Shown here one piece after another: positions 40,438 through 48,248 of a DNA stretch of 64,000 nt. This stretch comes from Sulfuritalea sp. (GTDB lineage Bacteria > Pseudomonadota > Gammaproteobacteria > Burkholderiales > Rhodocyclaceae): the NCBI RefSeq assembly GCF_017302275.1, contig NZ_JAFLDR010000015.1, positions 39,507 to 103,506 on the forward strand, written 5' to 3'. Position 1 is the stretch's first letter. Each line of letters begins with the position of its first letter. The notes under the pieces were generated by a model. It was not told where the DNA came from. It saw only the letters and a program-made list of their open reading frames with translations, and ran no database searches. The position numbers and the translations under genes were made by a program.

Positions 40438-41733
40438 TCAAGGCGCCGACGAATGCCCCCGGTGGTCTGAGCATGGGCGATAGCACACGGTGACCCCCGG
40501 TGCCGTGCTGCCTTCGGCGAAACAGCGGCGCAATACGGCGGCAAACGCCTCGCCGGCCTGGTCGCAGCGGGCGCGCCGGCACACTTCGAGTTCGCGGCCA
40601 GGGAGAAAGCCATCCGCCCAGCGGTCGAATGCCGCCGACGCCGCCCACCGCGTGAATAGTCGCGGCGCGTAAATGCGCGATGGCCTGCGATCGAACAACA
40701 TGAAGTCTTGCTGCGCGACGCGAAACTCCACTGCCACCCCCGGGCGCAGCAGCGGCAAGCGCGACCACTGGTTTTTCGCGGCAAGGTCCTGCAGGCTTTC
40801 GAAGGTGCAGCCACCTCGGCCCGGCTCGTATTCATCGATCGGCAGCTCGGGCGTACCCGCGTTCACCACCGCGTCCAGCATGGCGCGGATGTCTGCCTCG
40901 TAATCGGCGCGGCGGAACACCAGGCGCAGAAAGCCGCTGGCGTCGCGCCAGCGCGGATGTAGCGCGGGACGGTGGCCGGGGATGTCGATTTCCCAAACCA
41001 CGGTATCGTCGTCGGGATGGGCGACAAATGCCAGGGACATCAAGCCCGAATGGTCGGCAAGGCCACAAGTGCAGTTGACGACATCGTAGCCGCCCGGCCG
41101 CCGGACGGATTCGCAGAGCTGTGGCAGGTCCCAGACGATTTCGGTTGTCACGCCAATATCGGGCCTGACCTCGGGAAACACCGGGATGAGGCGGACATCT
41201 CGCGCGGGCGGGTCGACCTCCACCTGACTGAACGCAAGCCGATAGCCAAGACGCACGTCGCGAATCTCGGCGCGCGGACCGCGCCAGAGCGCTTGCGGCC
41301 CGATTCGCGGCTGCGAGGCCTCCAGCCAGTCGACGCCCTCAGGCTGGAAGGGCGCCGGAAAGCGCAGTGCCGCAGTTGCCGCGCCGTCCTGCGCGACCAG
41401 AAAGCGGATGGCGGATGGCAGCGGCCAGTGCCTGCCGTTCGCGGCGGCCAGCGATCGGCTACGCTCCAGCGCGCTCAGCAGCCGATGACGCAGGCGGTTG
41501 AAGAAGTCACGCGTGCCGGCACGGGGACACGCGGCTTCATCCAGCGGCGCGGAAACGTCGATGATCGCCCGTCCGGCATCGTCCATCGGCCAGCCGGCGC
41601 GCAGGCTTGCGCCGAGGGCGTGATGCAACCACGCCAGGCCGATGGCGGCATCGCGCAACAGGTGGCGCACGCGCTTGAACGGTGGCACGTCGCCCGACAC
41701 GGCGCGCCGCCGCCGAGTGGCATCAATCATCAC
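40438..41733 (-). CDS. Hypothetical protein
   Basis: A 431-residue protein without a recognised domain. Visible elements are the PERSRSLAAANGRHW-like linker region, YDVVNCTCGLADHSGLMSLA near residue 227 with two cysteines, VAHPDDDTVVWEIDIPGHRP after it, and a C-terminal segment with several cysteines (CRRARCDQAG, RRCFAEGS). The NCxCG...H....V.W pattern recurs in uncharacterised proteins of accessory regions. It overlaps the membrane-protein gene upstream by 11 bases, so the two are coupled. Confidence 0.6.
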   Translation of the reverse strand: MMIDATRRRRAVSGDVPPFKRVRHLLRDAAIGLAWLHHALGASLRAGWPMDDAGRAIIDVSAPLDEAACPRAGTRDFFNRLRHRLLSALERSRSLAAANGRHWPLPSAIRFLVAQDGAATAALRFPAPFQPEGVDWLEASQPRIGPQALWRGPRAEIRDVRLGYRLAFSQVEVDPPARDVRLIPVFPEVRPDIGVTTEIVWDLPQLCESVRRPGGYDVVNCTCGLADHSGLMSLAFVAHPDDDTVVWEIDIPGHRPALHPRWRDASGFLRLVFRRADYEADIRAMLDAVVNAGTPELPIDEYEPGRGGCTFESLQDLAAKNQWSRLPLLRPGVAVEFRVAQQDFMLFDRRPSRIYAPRLFTRWAASAAFDRWADGFLPGRELEVCRRARCDQAGEAFAAVLRRCFAEGSTAPGVTVCYRPCSDHRGHSSAP

Positions 41734-42145
41734 CGCCCCAACTGGCGCCGATCCATATCCCGATCAGCAACGGCAACAAGTCGCTTGCGCTTCTCCGCGC
41801 GACGGGAGCCGGGAGCGCCAGCGGAGACGGTACATAGGGCCGGCGGTGGCGAATGCGCCAGCGCGCTTCTAGCCGGATCGACAGCCGAGCCAACAGCAGC
41901 AGCAGCAGCAGCGGGATCAGGACGATGCAGCTCAGTCCGTAAAGGACAAAAGTCGCCACCGCGCCGATGAAGCCGATCGTCAGGCGAACGTCGAGCGAGG
42001 TCTCGTCAACGCCGAAGCAGAAGGCGATCCAGAGGCCGAAGAATCCGAGCGCGAGCCACGCCACGAGATGCGCGCCCAATCGCTCCATGAAGAAGCCCCC
42101 GAAATCCATGCCCAGCCCGTTCGCATCCATTGCGATTCCTATCAT
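41723..42145 (-). CDS. Small membrane protein, partner of the downstream orphan
   Basis: A 140-residue protein with two or three hydrophobic helices (AHLVAWLALGFFGLWIAFCF, FIGAVATFVLYGLSCIVLIP with a following leucine tract) and a basic linker before the C-terminal LLPLLIGIWIGASWGGDD. ATG 42130 (MDANGLG) is an alternative start. It overlaps the 431-residue orphan gene, suggesting a membrane partner. No family is recognised. Confidence 0.55.
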   Translation of the reverse strand: MIGIAMDANGLGMDFGGFFMERLGAHLVAWLALGFFGLWIAFCFGVDETSLDVRLTIGFIGAVATFVLYGLSCIVLIPLLLLLLLARLSIRLEARWRIRHRRPYVPSPLALPAPVARRSASDLLPLLIGIWIGASWGGDD

Positions 42146-42196
42146 GTGCCCAAGGCGATCAGGCTACCCGCTCAGTGGCTCACAGGATGCGCCTGC

Positions 42197-42222
42197 CGCC
42201 GTGTCGCCGGCGCCGACTTTTC
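42197..42222 (+). repeat. Dispersed repeat copy 11 (short form)
   Basis: CGCCGTGTCGCC to GGCGCCGACTTTTC, preceded by GTGGCTCACAGGATGCGCC, the flank shared with copy 10. It lies in the promoter region of the acetyltransferase gene. Confidence 0.85.
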
Positions 42223-42300
42223 ACATCCGGCCCCGCGCCCGGCTGTGGCACAATCGGTCACGTCCGGCCGCGCGCCGCCGCGTACGGAACCAAAAACAAC

Positions 42301-44964
42301 ATGACTGTCCGCAACCTTGAATTCCTCTTCCACCCGCGCTCGGTGGCGGTCGTCGCCGAGACCGACGAGCAGGGCTGCTATGCCGACGTGGTATTGCGCA
42401 ATTTGCAGGCCGGCGGATTCGCGGGGCCGATCCTTGCAGCGACCGCAAAAAAGCGTTCGCTGTTCGGCATCGGCGCCCGCATGCACATCGACGAAATCGA
42501 CCCGGTGCCCGACCTGGCGATCGTCTGCGCGCCGTTGTGCGACGTGGCGCAGATCGTGGCCCAGCTCGGCTCGCGCGGCACCAAGGCGGTGATCGTCGGG
42601 CCGTCATTGCACGAGCGGATGACGGCGGGCCAGGTTCAGGCGGCGCACACGGCCATCCTCGAAGCGGCACGGCCCTACCTGATGCGGGTGCTGGGGCCGG
42701 GCAGCGGCGGCATCGCGGTGCCGGCACTGGGCCTCGCCGCCAGCGTGGCGCCCGTCGGCGTGGCAGCTGGCAAGATCGGGCTGGTCACCCAGTCGGCCGC
42801 GGTGGCGGCGGCGGTGCTGGATCGCGCGCACAGCAAGGGCATCGGCTTTTCGACGGCGCTGCACCTGGGCGTCGGCATCGACGTGGACCTGGCCGACGCG
42901 ATCGACTGGCTGGCGAACGACCCGGACACGGAAGCCATCCTGGTGCAGTTCGATACCGTCGCGGCCGGACGCAAGTTCATGTCGGCGGCGCGCGCGGCGG
43001 CGCGCAACCGGCCGATCGTGGTGATTCGCGGCAAGCGGGTTGCCGCGCCGGCGTCGGCGACGGCGCCGTTCAGCACCGACGACGTCTATGCCGCCGCGCT
43101 GCGGCGCGCCGGCTGGGTCCGCATCGACACTCTGGAAGACATGTTCGATGCCGCCGAGGCCATGGCGCGGGTGCGCCCGATGGCTGGCGAGCGCCTGTGC
43201 ATCATGGGCAACGGCCGCGGCATGGGCCGCATCGCGGCCGAGGCGCTGCTGGCGGCGGGCGGGCGGCTGGCGAGCCTCGAGGCAAGCACGGTGAAGCAAC
43301 TCGGCGAGCTGCTGCGGACCGAAGGAGTGGGCAATCCGCTGGCCCTGCCGGCCAACATCTCGCCCGCTGCCTGGGCCGCGGCGCTGGAGCTGGTGCTCGC
43401 CGACCGCAACACGGACGCCGTGCTGACGGTCTGCTCGCCCTCGCCGTTCGCGCCGGGCAGCGCCGTGGCCGAGGCCATCTGCGATGTGGCGCAAAAGGCC
43501 ACGCGCAACGTGTTTACCTGCTGGGTCGGCGGCAGTTCCATGCAGGCGGCGCAACGCATCGCCGCCGAACATGGCGTGCTGAGCCAGGATTCGCCGGAGA
43601 AGGCCATCGCGATTTTTGTCGGCATCGTCAATTACGAGCGCAATCGGCAACTGCTGGTGGAAATGCCTCCCTCGCAGGCCGAGGATTTCAGTCCGGACCT
43701 GGACCGCGCCCGCGACGCGGTGGCCGAGGCCATCGCCGCCGGGGTTGAAGTGCTCACATCGCGGCAGGCGCGCCAGTTGTTGCAGGCCTACGGCATCGAT
43801 GCGGCCGAGCGGCCTCTGGCCGGCAGCATCGACGAGGCGATCCGCGCCGCCGACGAGATCGGCTACCCGGTGGATCTCGGCCTGGTGCTGGCCAATGCGC
43901 CCGACTACCGTTCGATGGCACGCTCGCTGCGCTCGCCGGAAGAAATTCGCCTCGCCGTGCGCGGGCTGCGCAACCGCCTGCGCAACCAACGCCCGGGCAG
44001 CCGCGTCAGCGGCTACCGGCTGCGGCCCGGCGCGGCACGCAGCGGCATCGCCGCCTTGCGCCTCGGCGTGGGCAGCGACCCGGTGTTCGGGCCGGTGATC
44101 TTCATCGCCCCCGCCGCGGCCGAAAATGGCCACGACGGCGATTATGCCGTCGCGCTGCCGCCGCTCAACCGCGCCCTGGCGCAAGACCTGGTTGCTCGCT
44201 GCGGCTTCGCGCGGGAGGCTCCCGAGGACGAGCGTGACGCCCTGGAAGCGGCACTGGGCACGGCGCTGGTGCGCCTGTCGCAGATGCTCACCGACATCGA
44301 CGAGATTGCCGGCATCGAGCTCGACCCGATGCACGTCGAAGCGACCGGGGCGGTGACGCACGAGGCCCGCATCCGCATCGAAAAGCGCGGGCGCAAGCTC
44401 GGCTACCGCCGCTTCGCGATCCGCCCCTATCCGCGCGAACTGGAGCAGCGCGTCGATTGGCAGGGTCGCCAGTTGCTGATCCGGCCGATCCGGCCGGAGG
44501 ACGAAACGACCCTGGGCGACCTGATCGCATCGCTCGACCCCGAGGATTCGCGCATGCGCTTCTTCGGCACCATGCGCCGCTTGCCGCGCTCCAAGCTGGC
44601 GCGCTTCACCCAGATCGACTATGACCGCGAAATGGCGCTGGTGGCGATCGAGCGCGATTCGCGGGGCACTGAACGCTCGCTGGGCGAAGTGCGCGCGATG
44701 GCCGATCCGGACAACGCCTTCGCCGAGTTCGCCATCGTCGTCAGCTCGCAGGTGAAGGGCCTGGGCCTGGGTCGCCTGCTGCTGCAACGGATCATCGATT
44801 ACTGTCGCAATCGCGGTACCGGCGAATTGCACGGGGAAACCCTCGCCGGCAACCTGCGCATGCAACACCTGGCGCGCGACCTCGGCTTCGAACTCAAGAC
44901 CGGCGCCGATCCCGGCACCATCGACTTGCGCCTGCCGCTGCGCGCTCCGACGGCAGCGAATTAG
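42301..44964 (+). CDS. pat: Pat-type protein acetyltransferase (ACD-like plus GNAT)
   Basis: An 887-residue protein. Residues 1-700 resemble an ADP-forming acyl-CoA synthetase: a CoA-binding start (NLEFLFHPRSVAVVAETDEQ), a ligase-like domain and an ATP-grasp-like part. Residues about 720-887 are a GNAT domain (LLIRPIRPEDETTLGDLIAS, VSSQVKGLGLGRLLLQRIID). The synthetase part looks catalytically dead: the HTG-type phosphohistidine loop is replaced by ASATAPFSTDD, and the ATP-grasp lysine segment reads GYPVDLGLVL. This fits Pat/PatZ lysine acetyltransferases that modify acyl-CoA synthetases, where the dead domain senses ligands. Confidence 0.88.
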   Translation: MTVRNLEFLFHPRSVAVVAETDEQGCYADVVLRNLQAGGFAGPILAATAKKRSLFGIGARMHIDEIDPVPDLAIVCAPLCDVAQIVAQLGSRGTKAVIVGPSLHERMTAGQVQAAHTAILEAARPYLMRVLGPGSGGIAVPALGLAASVAPVGVAAGKIGLVTQSAAVAAAVLDRAHSKGIGFSTALHLGVGIDVDLADAIDWLANDPDTEAILVQFDTVAAGRKFMSAARAAARNRPIVVIRGKRVAAPASATAPFSTDDVYAAALRRAGWVRIDTLEDMFDAAEAMARVRPMAGERLCIMGNGRGMGRIAAEALLAAGGRLASLEASTVKQLGELLRTEGVGNPLALPANISPAAWAAALELVLADRNTDAVLTVCSPSPFAPGSAVAEAICDVAQKATRNVFTCWVGGSSMQAAQRIAAEHGVLSQDSPEKAIAIFVGIVNYERNRQLLVEMPPSQAEDFSPDLDRARDAVAEAIAAGVEVLTSRQARQLLQAYGIDAAERPLAGSIDEAIRAADEIGYPVDLGLVLANAPDYRSMARSLRSPEEIRLAVRGLRNRLRNQRPGSRVSGYRLRPGAARSGIAALRLGVGSDPVFGPVIFIAPAAAENGHDGDYAVALPPLNRALAQDLVARCGFAREAPEDERDALEAALGTALVRLSQMLTDIDEIAGIELDPMHVEATGAVTHEARIRIEKRGRKLGYRRFAIRPYPRELEQRVDWQGRQLLIRPIRPEDETTLGDLIASLDPEDSRMRFFGTMRRLPRSKLARFTQIDYDREMALVAIERDSRGTERSLGEVRAMADPDNAFAEFAIVVSSQVKGLGLGRLLLQRIIDYCRNRGTGELHGETLAGNLRMQHLARDLGFELKTGADPGTIDLRLPLRAPTAAN

Positions 44965-45129
44965 CGCAAAATGCAGCCGACCACGAAGTCCCAGGCGGCT
45001 ATCGAGCGAAGCGAGCTGACGGGTAGCCCCGCCCTGGGGCGGGGATGGGGGTGGGGGGCCTTCAATTCGCCTTTCGCGTGTTTCATCTTCTGTGGGTGGC
45101 GCTTGGTGCCATAAGCGTTAGACCCGCCA

Positions 45130-45155
45130 CGAAAGTCGGCGCCCACGGCACGGCG
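45130..45155 (-). repeat. Dispersed repeat, third variant
   Basis: On the minus strand, CGCCGTGCCGTGGG then CGCCGACTTTCG. It looks like the long form with a different internal deletion (CGCCGTG joined to CCGTGGGCGCC). It lies inside a frameshifted reading frame. Confidence 0.5.
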
Positions 45156-45177
45156 TGGAGGCGGCCTGCTACCGAGG

Positions 45178-45473
45178 ATTTCAAGGAACGTCGGATCGGC
45201 CTCGGCCCAGGCCATTTCTTTGGAGTCGCGATAGCGCGCGAGCATGCGGGGACTCTTCCAGGCGCAGCTCGCGCACGCCGGCAAAGCCGCCTTCGTGGAT
45301 CCCCGGCAACAAGTAGCGCGCCCAAGGGGAATCAGCTCGCCGATCGCGCCATCAGCGCAGCGCCCGCAGGCCATGGTGATGTCGGGCTCGCGCAGCCAGT
45401 CTTCCAGCGCGCCGTGAAAAAAGCGGGATTGCTCCGAGAGGCCGTCAGCGTCGAATGCGGGTTTCCTGATCAT
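45178..45473 (-). pseudogene. Frameshifted ORF, unidentified
   Basis: From ATG 45473 the frame reads MIRKPAFDADGLSEQSRFFH then GALEDWLREPDITMACGRCA and ELIPLGR. A shift then gives RYLLPGIHEGGFAGVRELRL, and a second shift returns to RYRDSKEMAWAEADPTFLEI. The three pieces read as one sensible protein split by two compensating frameshifts. No family is recognised. It is on the same strand and just downstream of the thiocyanate operon. Confidence 0.4.
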
Positions 45474-45553
45474 CGCGCGTCCTCCTTGCCGTGGCAGCTG
45501 CGCCTGGCCGCGGCGCGCGCGATGGGGTGTTGTCGCGCGATTCCGGACGCGGA

Positions 45554-45979
45554 TCAGAGTCCGCGCCGATGCACCTCGCGCAGGCTCTTGCTCATGCGGG
45601 CGCCGACGAAGGCCAGCAGGCGCAGGCCCTCCTGCGTGCCCGGATCGCTCATCAGTTTCAGCAGGCCGCCGATGCCTCCGCTGGCCGGCGGCGCTGTCGC
45701 CAACTCGCGGCTGGCCTCCGTGAAGGCATTCGACATGCAGATCAGGAAACGCTGGTTCTCGGCGCGGTCGAGTTCCCGCAACAGGTGGGTGAAGCCCTCG
45801 TTGCGCGTCAGGCGATCGAGCAGCGTAATGCCCTCGGACAGGGCCGACGCCAGCCGGTTGACCATGTCGTCAGACAGCGCATCCTGTGCCGAGGTGACGA
45901 GTTGGGCGAACTCGACCAGTCGCTGCAGGTCGCCCTCGTTGATCGACGGTGCGGAAGTTGTTTCGGTCTGGGTGTTCAT
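45554..45979 (-). CDS. DUF1641 protein
   Basis: A 141-residue helical protein with SAQDALSDDMVNRLASALSE and LLKLMSDPGTQEGLRLLAFV, the DUF1641 pattern. Proteins of this family are regularly encoded beside SQR-like flavoproteins and formate-dehydrogenase-type genes; they may act as redox partners or anchors. It is the last intact gene of the thiocyanate operon, 12 bases after the flavoprotein gene. Confidence 0.85.
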   Translation of the reverse strand: MNTQTETTSAPSINEGDLQRLVEFAQLVTSAQDALSDDMVNRLASALSEGITLLDRLTRNEGFTHLLRELDRAENQRFLICMSNAFTEASRELATAPPASGGIGGLLKLMSDPGTQEGLRLLAFVGARMSKSLREVHRRGL

Positions 45980-45991
45980 GGTGTGATCTCT

Positions 45992-47125
45992 TCAGAGTAG
46001 TCCGCGCACGCTGGTCCAGTACATCTGGTTGTAGGAAAGCTTGAACCAGTGCATGGGTTTCGACGGCGGCTTCAGGTCGGGTGGATTCTGGTAGTTGAAC
46101 ATGGCATAGGTCGCGCGGTCGTGGCCCGCTTCGATGAAGCAGTATACTTTGCCGTCATAGTCGCGCACCGGCGCCCCGATCTTGACGATGGAGGCGATGT
46201 TCTCGGCCAGCGTCTCGGCCTGGAAGTGCGCTGCCGATCCGGTCTTGCTGACCGGCAGGTTGGTCGTATCGCCCACCACATAGACGTTGTCGCGGCCCTT
46301 CATGGCCAGGCTGAAGCGGTCGGTCGGGATCCAGCCGCCCTCGCCCAGGTTGTCGGTTTCCAGTACCTCCATGCCGCGATGCTGGGGAATGACGATGAGC
46401 AGGTCGTAGGCAACCTCGGTATCCTCCTCGCTTTTCAGCAGATTGTTCTTGACGTCCACTTCCTTGATGTTGAACAGGGTCTCGGTCTCGACGCCGATGC
46501 GCTCGAATTCCGGCTTGGCCCAGATGGCGACGTTCTCGATGGTGTGGATGCGGCCGATCGGGTAGTGGTACTTGAGCTGGACCTTGTCGCGGATGCCGCG
46601 CGCCTTGAAGTAGTCGTGCAGCATGAACATGACTTCTACCGGCGCGATCGGGCACTTGTGCGGCACGCCGACGGCGACCACCACCTTGCCGCCCTGGAAT
46701 TCCCGCAGGCGCTTGAACATCTTTACCGCCGATGCCTCGGTGTAGAAGAACTCGGCGCCCTCGGTGAGGCCCGGGGTCTCTTCCGGCACCATGCGCGAGC
46801 CGGTGGCGATCACCAGGATGTCATAGTCGTGGGTCTTGCCGCCCGCCGTCAGCACCTGGTTCTTGTCGAGGTTGAACTTGGTGACCGGGTCGACGTGGAA
46901 ATCGATGTTCGGTTCGAGCAGGCTGGCCTGGTCGCGATACAACTGGTCCGGGGTCATGTGCCCGAAAGCGACGTAGAGCAGGCCCGGCTGGTACATGTGC
47001 CGGTCCGAGGCCGACAGCAAAGTGATGCGCACCTTGCCGGCGCGGGTTTCCGCGCCAAGCCGGCGCGCGAGGTTGTTGGCCACGATGGTTCCGGCCGTGC
47101 CACCACCGACTATCAAGATTCTCAT
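45992..47125 (-). CDS. Sulfide:quinone oxidoreductase-like flavoprotein
   Basis: A 377-residue FAD protein. The dinucleotide site MRILIVGGGTAGTIVANNLA opens the chain, and YDILVIATGSRMVPEETPGL and GRDNVYVVGDTTNLPVSKTG are typical of SQR/FCC flavoproteins. Two cysteines are visible: VPHKCPIAPVEVMFMLHDYF near residue 163 (a conserved SQR position) and KVYCFIEAGH near residue 330. The C-terminus ends in an amphipathic segment (FKLSYNQMYWTSVRGLL) suited to membrane association. It probably oxidises sulfide or a persulfide formed from carbonyl sulfide, with quinone as acceptor. Confidence 0.87.
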   Translation of the reverse strand: MRILIVGGGTAGTIVANNLARRLGAETRAGKVRITLLSASDRHMYQPGLLYVAFGHMTPDQLYRDQASLLEPNIDFHVDPVTKFNLDKNQVLTAGGKTHDYDILVIATGSRMVPEETPGLTEGAEFFYTEASAVKMFKRLREFQGGKVVVAVGVPHKCPIAPVEVMFMLHDYFKARGIRDKVQLKYHYPIGRIHTIENVAIWAKPEFERIGVETETLFNIKEVDVKNNLLKSEEDTEVAYDLLIVIPQHRGMEVLETDNLGEGGWIPTDRFSLAMKGRDNVYVVGDTTNLPVSKTGSAAHFQAETLAENIASIVKIGAPVRDYDGKVYCFIEAGHDRATYAMFNYQNPPDLKPPSKPMHWFKLSYNQMYWTSVRGLL

Positions 47126-47210
47126 TGCGTTCTCCTATCCAGAATCCCCGCGGTTCCGGGGTCTTTTTCGGCCGGTCGGGATTGCGCCTTCCGGCCGACG
47201 TCCGTTTCGA

Positions 47211-47441
47211 CTATTTCGCCTTGCGTACCTTGATGTGCCAGACTCCTTCCACCTGCTCGCTGCCGAGCATTTCGTGCCCGACCTTCTTGATCCATTCCGG
47301 GATGTCGTTGACCGAGCCCTTGTCGGTGGAAAGCAGCTCGAACTCGTCGCCGACGCTGGCGCGCTTCATGTAGCTGATGAGTTCCATCAGCGGGCCGGGG
47401 CAGAACGTGTCGCGCGCGTCTATGATCCTCATTTCACTCAT
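47211..47441 (-). CDS. tusA: TusA-family sulfur carrier
   Basis: A 76-residue protein with the TusA motif DTFCPGPLMELISYMKRASV, in which the CPxP cysteine (residue about 14) carries persulfide sulfur. The start at 47441 follows GAGGACACAGGCA. It lies between dsrE-like and SQR-like genes, a combination used in sulfur relay and sulfur-oxidation clusters. Confidence 0.9.
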   Translation of the reverse strand: MSEMRIIDARDTFCPGPLMELISYMKRASVGDEFELLSTDKGSVNDIPEWIKKVGHEMLGSEQVEGVWHIKVRKAK

Positions 47442-47485
47442 TGCCTGTGTCCTCCAGTTGATTCGGGGTCCGTGCGGCGAGCCGC

Positions 47486-47878
47486 TCAGAATGTGAAAAG
47501 TTGCGCGCCTTCGGCGTCGCTCAAAAAGCGCGTCAGCCCTGTCGGCGGACCGAGCACTGGATCGAGGTCTTCCGCCGACGCCTTGAGCAGGTCGACCGCC
47601 ATCGAACAGGGCAGCAGCTTGGCGTCGCCAAGATCGGCGGCATAGGCGAACAACTGCTTGAACGAGGGCACGCCCTTGTCGGCCGCCATGAGCCGGCCGA
47701 ACTCGCCTTCCGCCGCGGCCTCCGTGGCGCGGCCCTTGACGAAATGCAGCATGGCGTTCATCGAAAAGAATACCGTGACCTCGTCACCCGATGCGGCGGC
47801 AACCGAGGCGACCATCGCCGCCATCTGCAGCTTTTCGCGGGAATCCGATATGCACAAAACAAAAATTTTCCTCGACAT
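47486..47878 (-). CDS. DsrE-family protein
   Basis: A 130-residue DsrE/DsrF-like protein beginning MSRKIFVLCISDSREKLQMA. The candidate persulfide cysteine is in DAKLLPCSMAVDLLKASAED near residue 90. I chose ATG 47878 because GGAGAAG precedes it; a longer frame to 47920 adds only a basic stretch. With TusA directly downstream it forms a typical sulfur-transfer pair. Confidence 0.85.
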   Translation of the reverse strand: MSRKIFVLCISDSREKLQMAAMVASVAAASGDEVTVFFSMNAMLHFVKGRATEAAAEGEFGRLMAADKGVPSFKQLFAYAADLGDAKLLPCSMAVDLLKASAEDLDPVLGPPTGLTRFLSDAEGAQLFTF

Positions 47879-47959
47879 TGTTTTCGCTTCTCCATCAGGG
47901 CCGCGTCCGCGACGCGGCATGAATCTTCGAATCCGTCACGCTCCGGACGGTGCCCGGAG

Positions 47960-48169
47960 CTACCATTTCTTTCCCACCACGAGCTTCAACGCCTGGTTGC
48001 GCAGGGTCAGGTCGGCGACGGCCATCTTCAGCCGCCGGTTCTCTTCCTCCAGCTGCTGCAGGTAGCTTTCGTCCACCTTCTTCGGCGCGTCCCGCTCCTG
48101 GTCCGCTTCGGGTTTTTCATTGCCGATTTCGGCTACGGCCGGTGGCGTGGTGAGCGGTGGCTTCTTCAT
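47960..48169 (-). CDS. Small coiled-coil protein resembling an IS3 OrfA leucine zipper
   Basis: A 69-residue protein. The first half is charged and disordered (MKKPPLTTPPAVAEIGNEKP). The second half, YLQQLEEENRRLKMAVADLT then LRNQALKLVVGKKW, matches the leucine zipper at the C-terminus of IS3-family OrfA proteins. No helix-turn-helix, no OrfB and no inverted repeats are present around it. It sits inside the thiocyanate operon between the second permease and the DsrE gene. It could be a domesticated fragment, a real small subunit with a chance zipper, or residue from a lost insertion sequence. Confidence 0.6.
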   Translation of the reverse strand: MKKPPLTTPPAVAEIGNEKPEADQERDAPKKVDESYLQQLEEENRRLKMAVADLTLRNQALKLVVGKKW

Positions 48170-48248
48170 GGCCCGGTCCCAAGGCCCGCGTTGTCGCGAC
48201 CCACCGCGAGGCTAGATCCGGATTGCGGAAACACCGGGGTCGCCATGA

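Noticed and set aside
44990-45060. A G-rich hairpin after pat as a standard terminator
   Set aside because: CCCCGCC/GGCGGGG can pair, but there is no T run on either strand and it continues into G-rich sequence.
47960-48169. A complete IS3 element
   Set aside because: No OrfB, no helix-turn-helix half and no terminal inverted repeats around the zipper.
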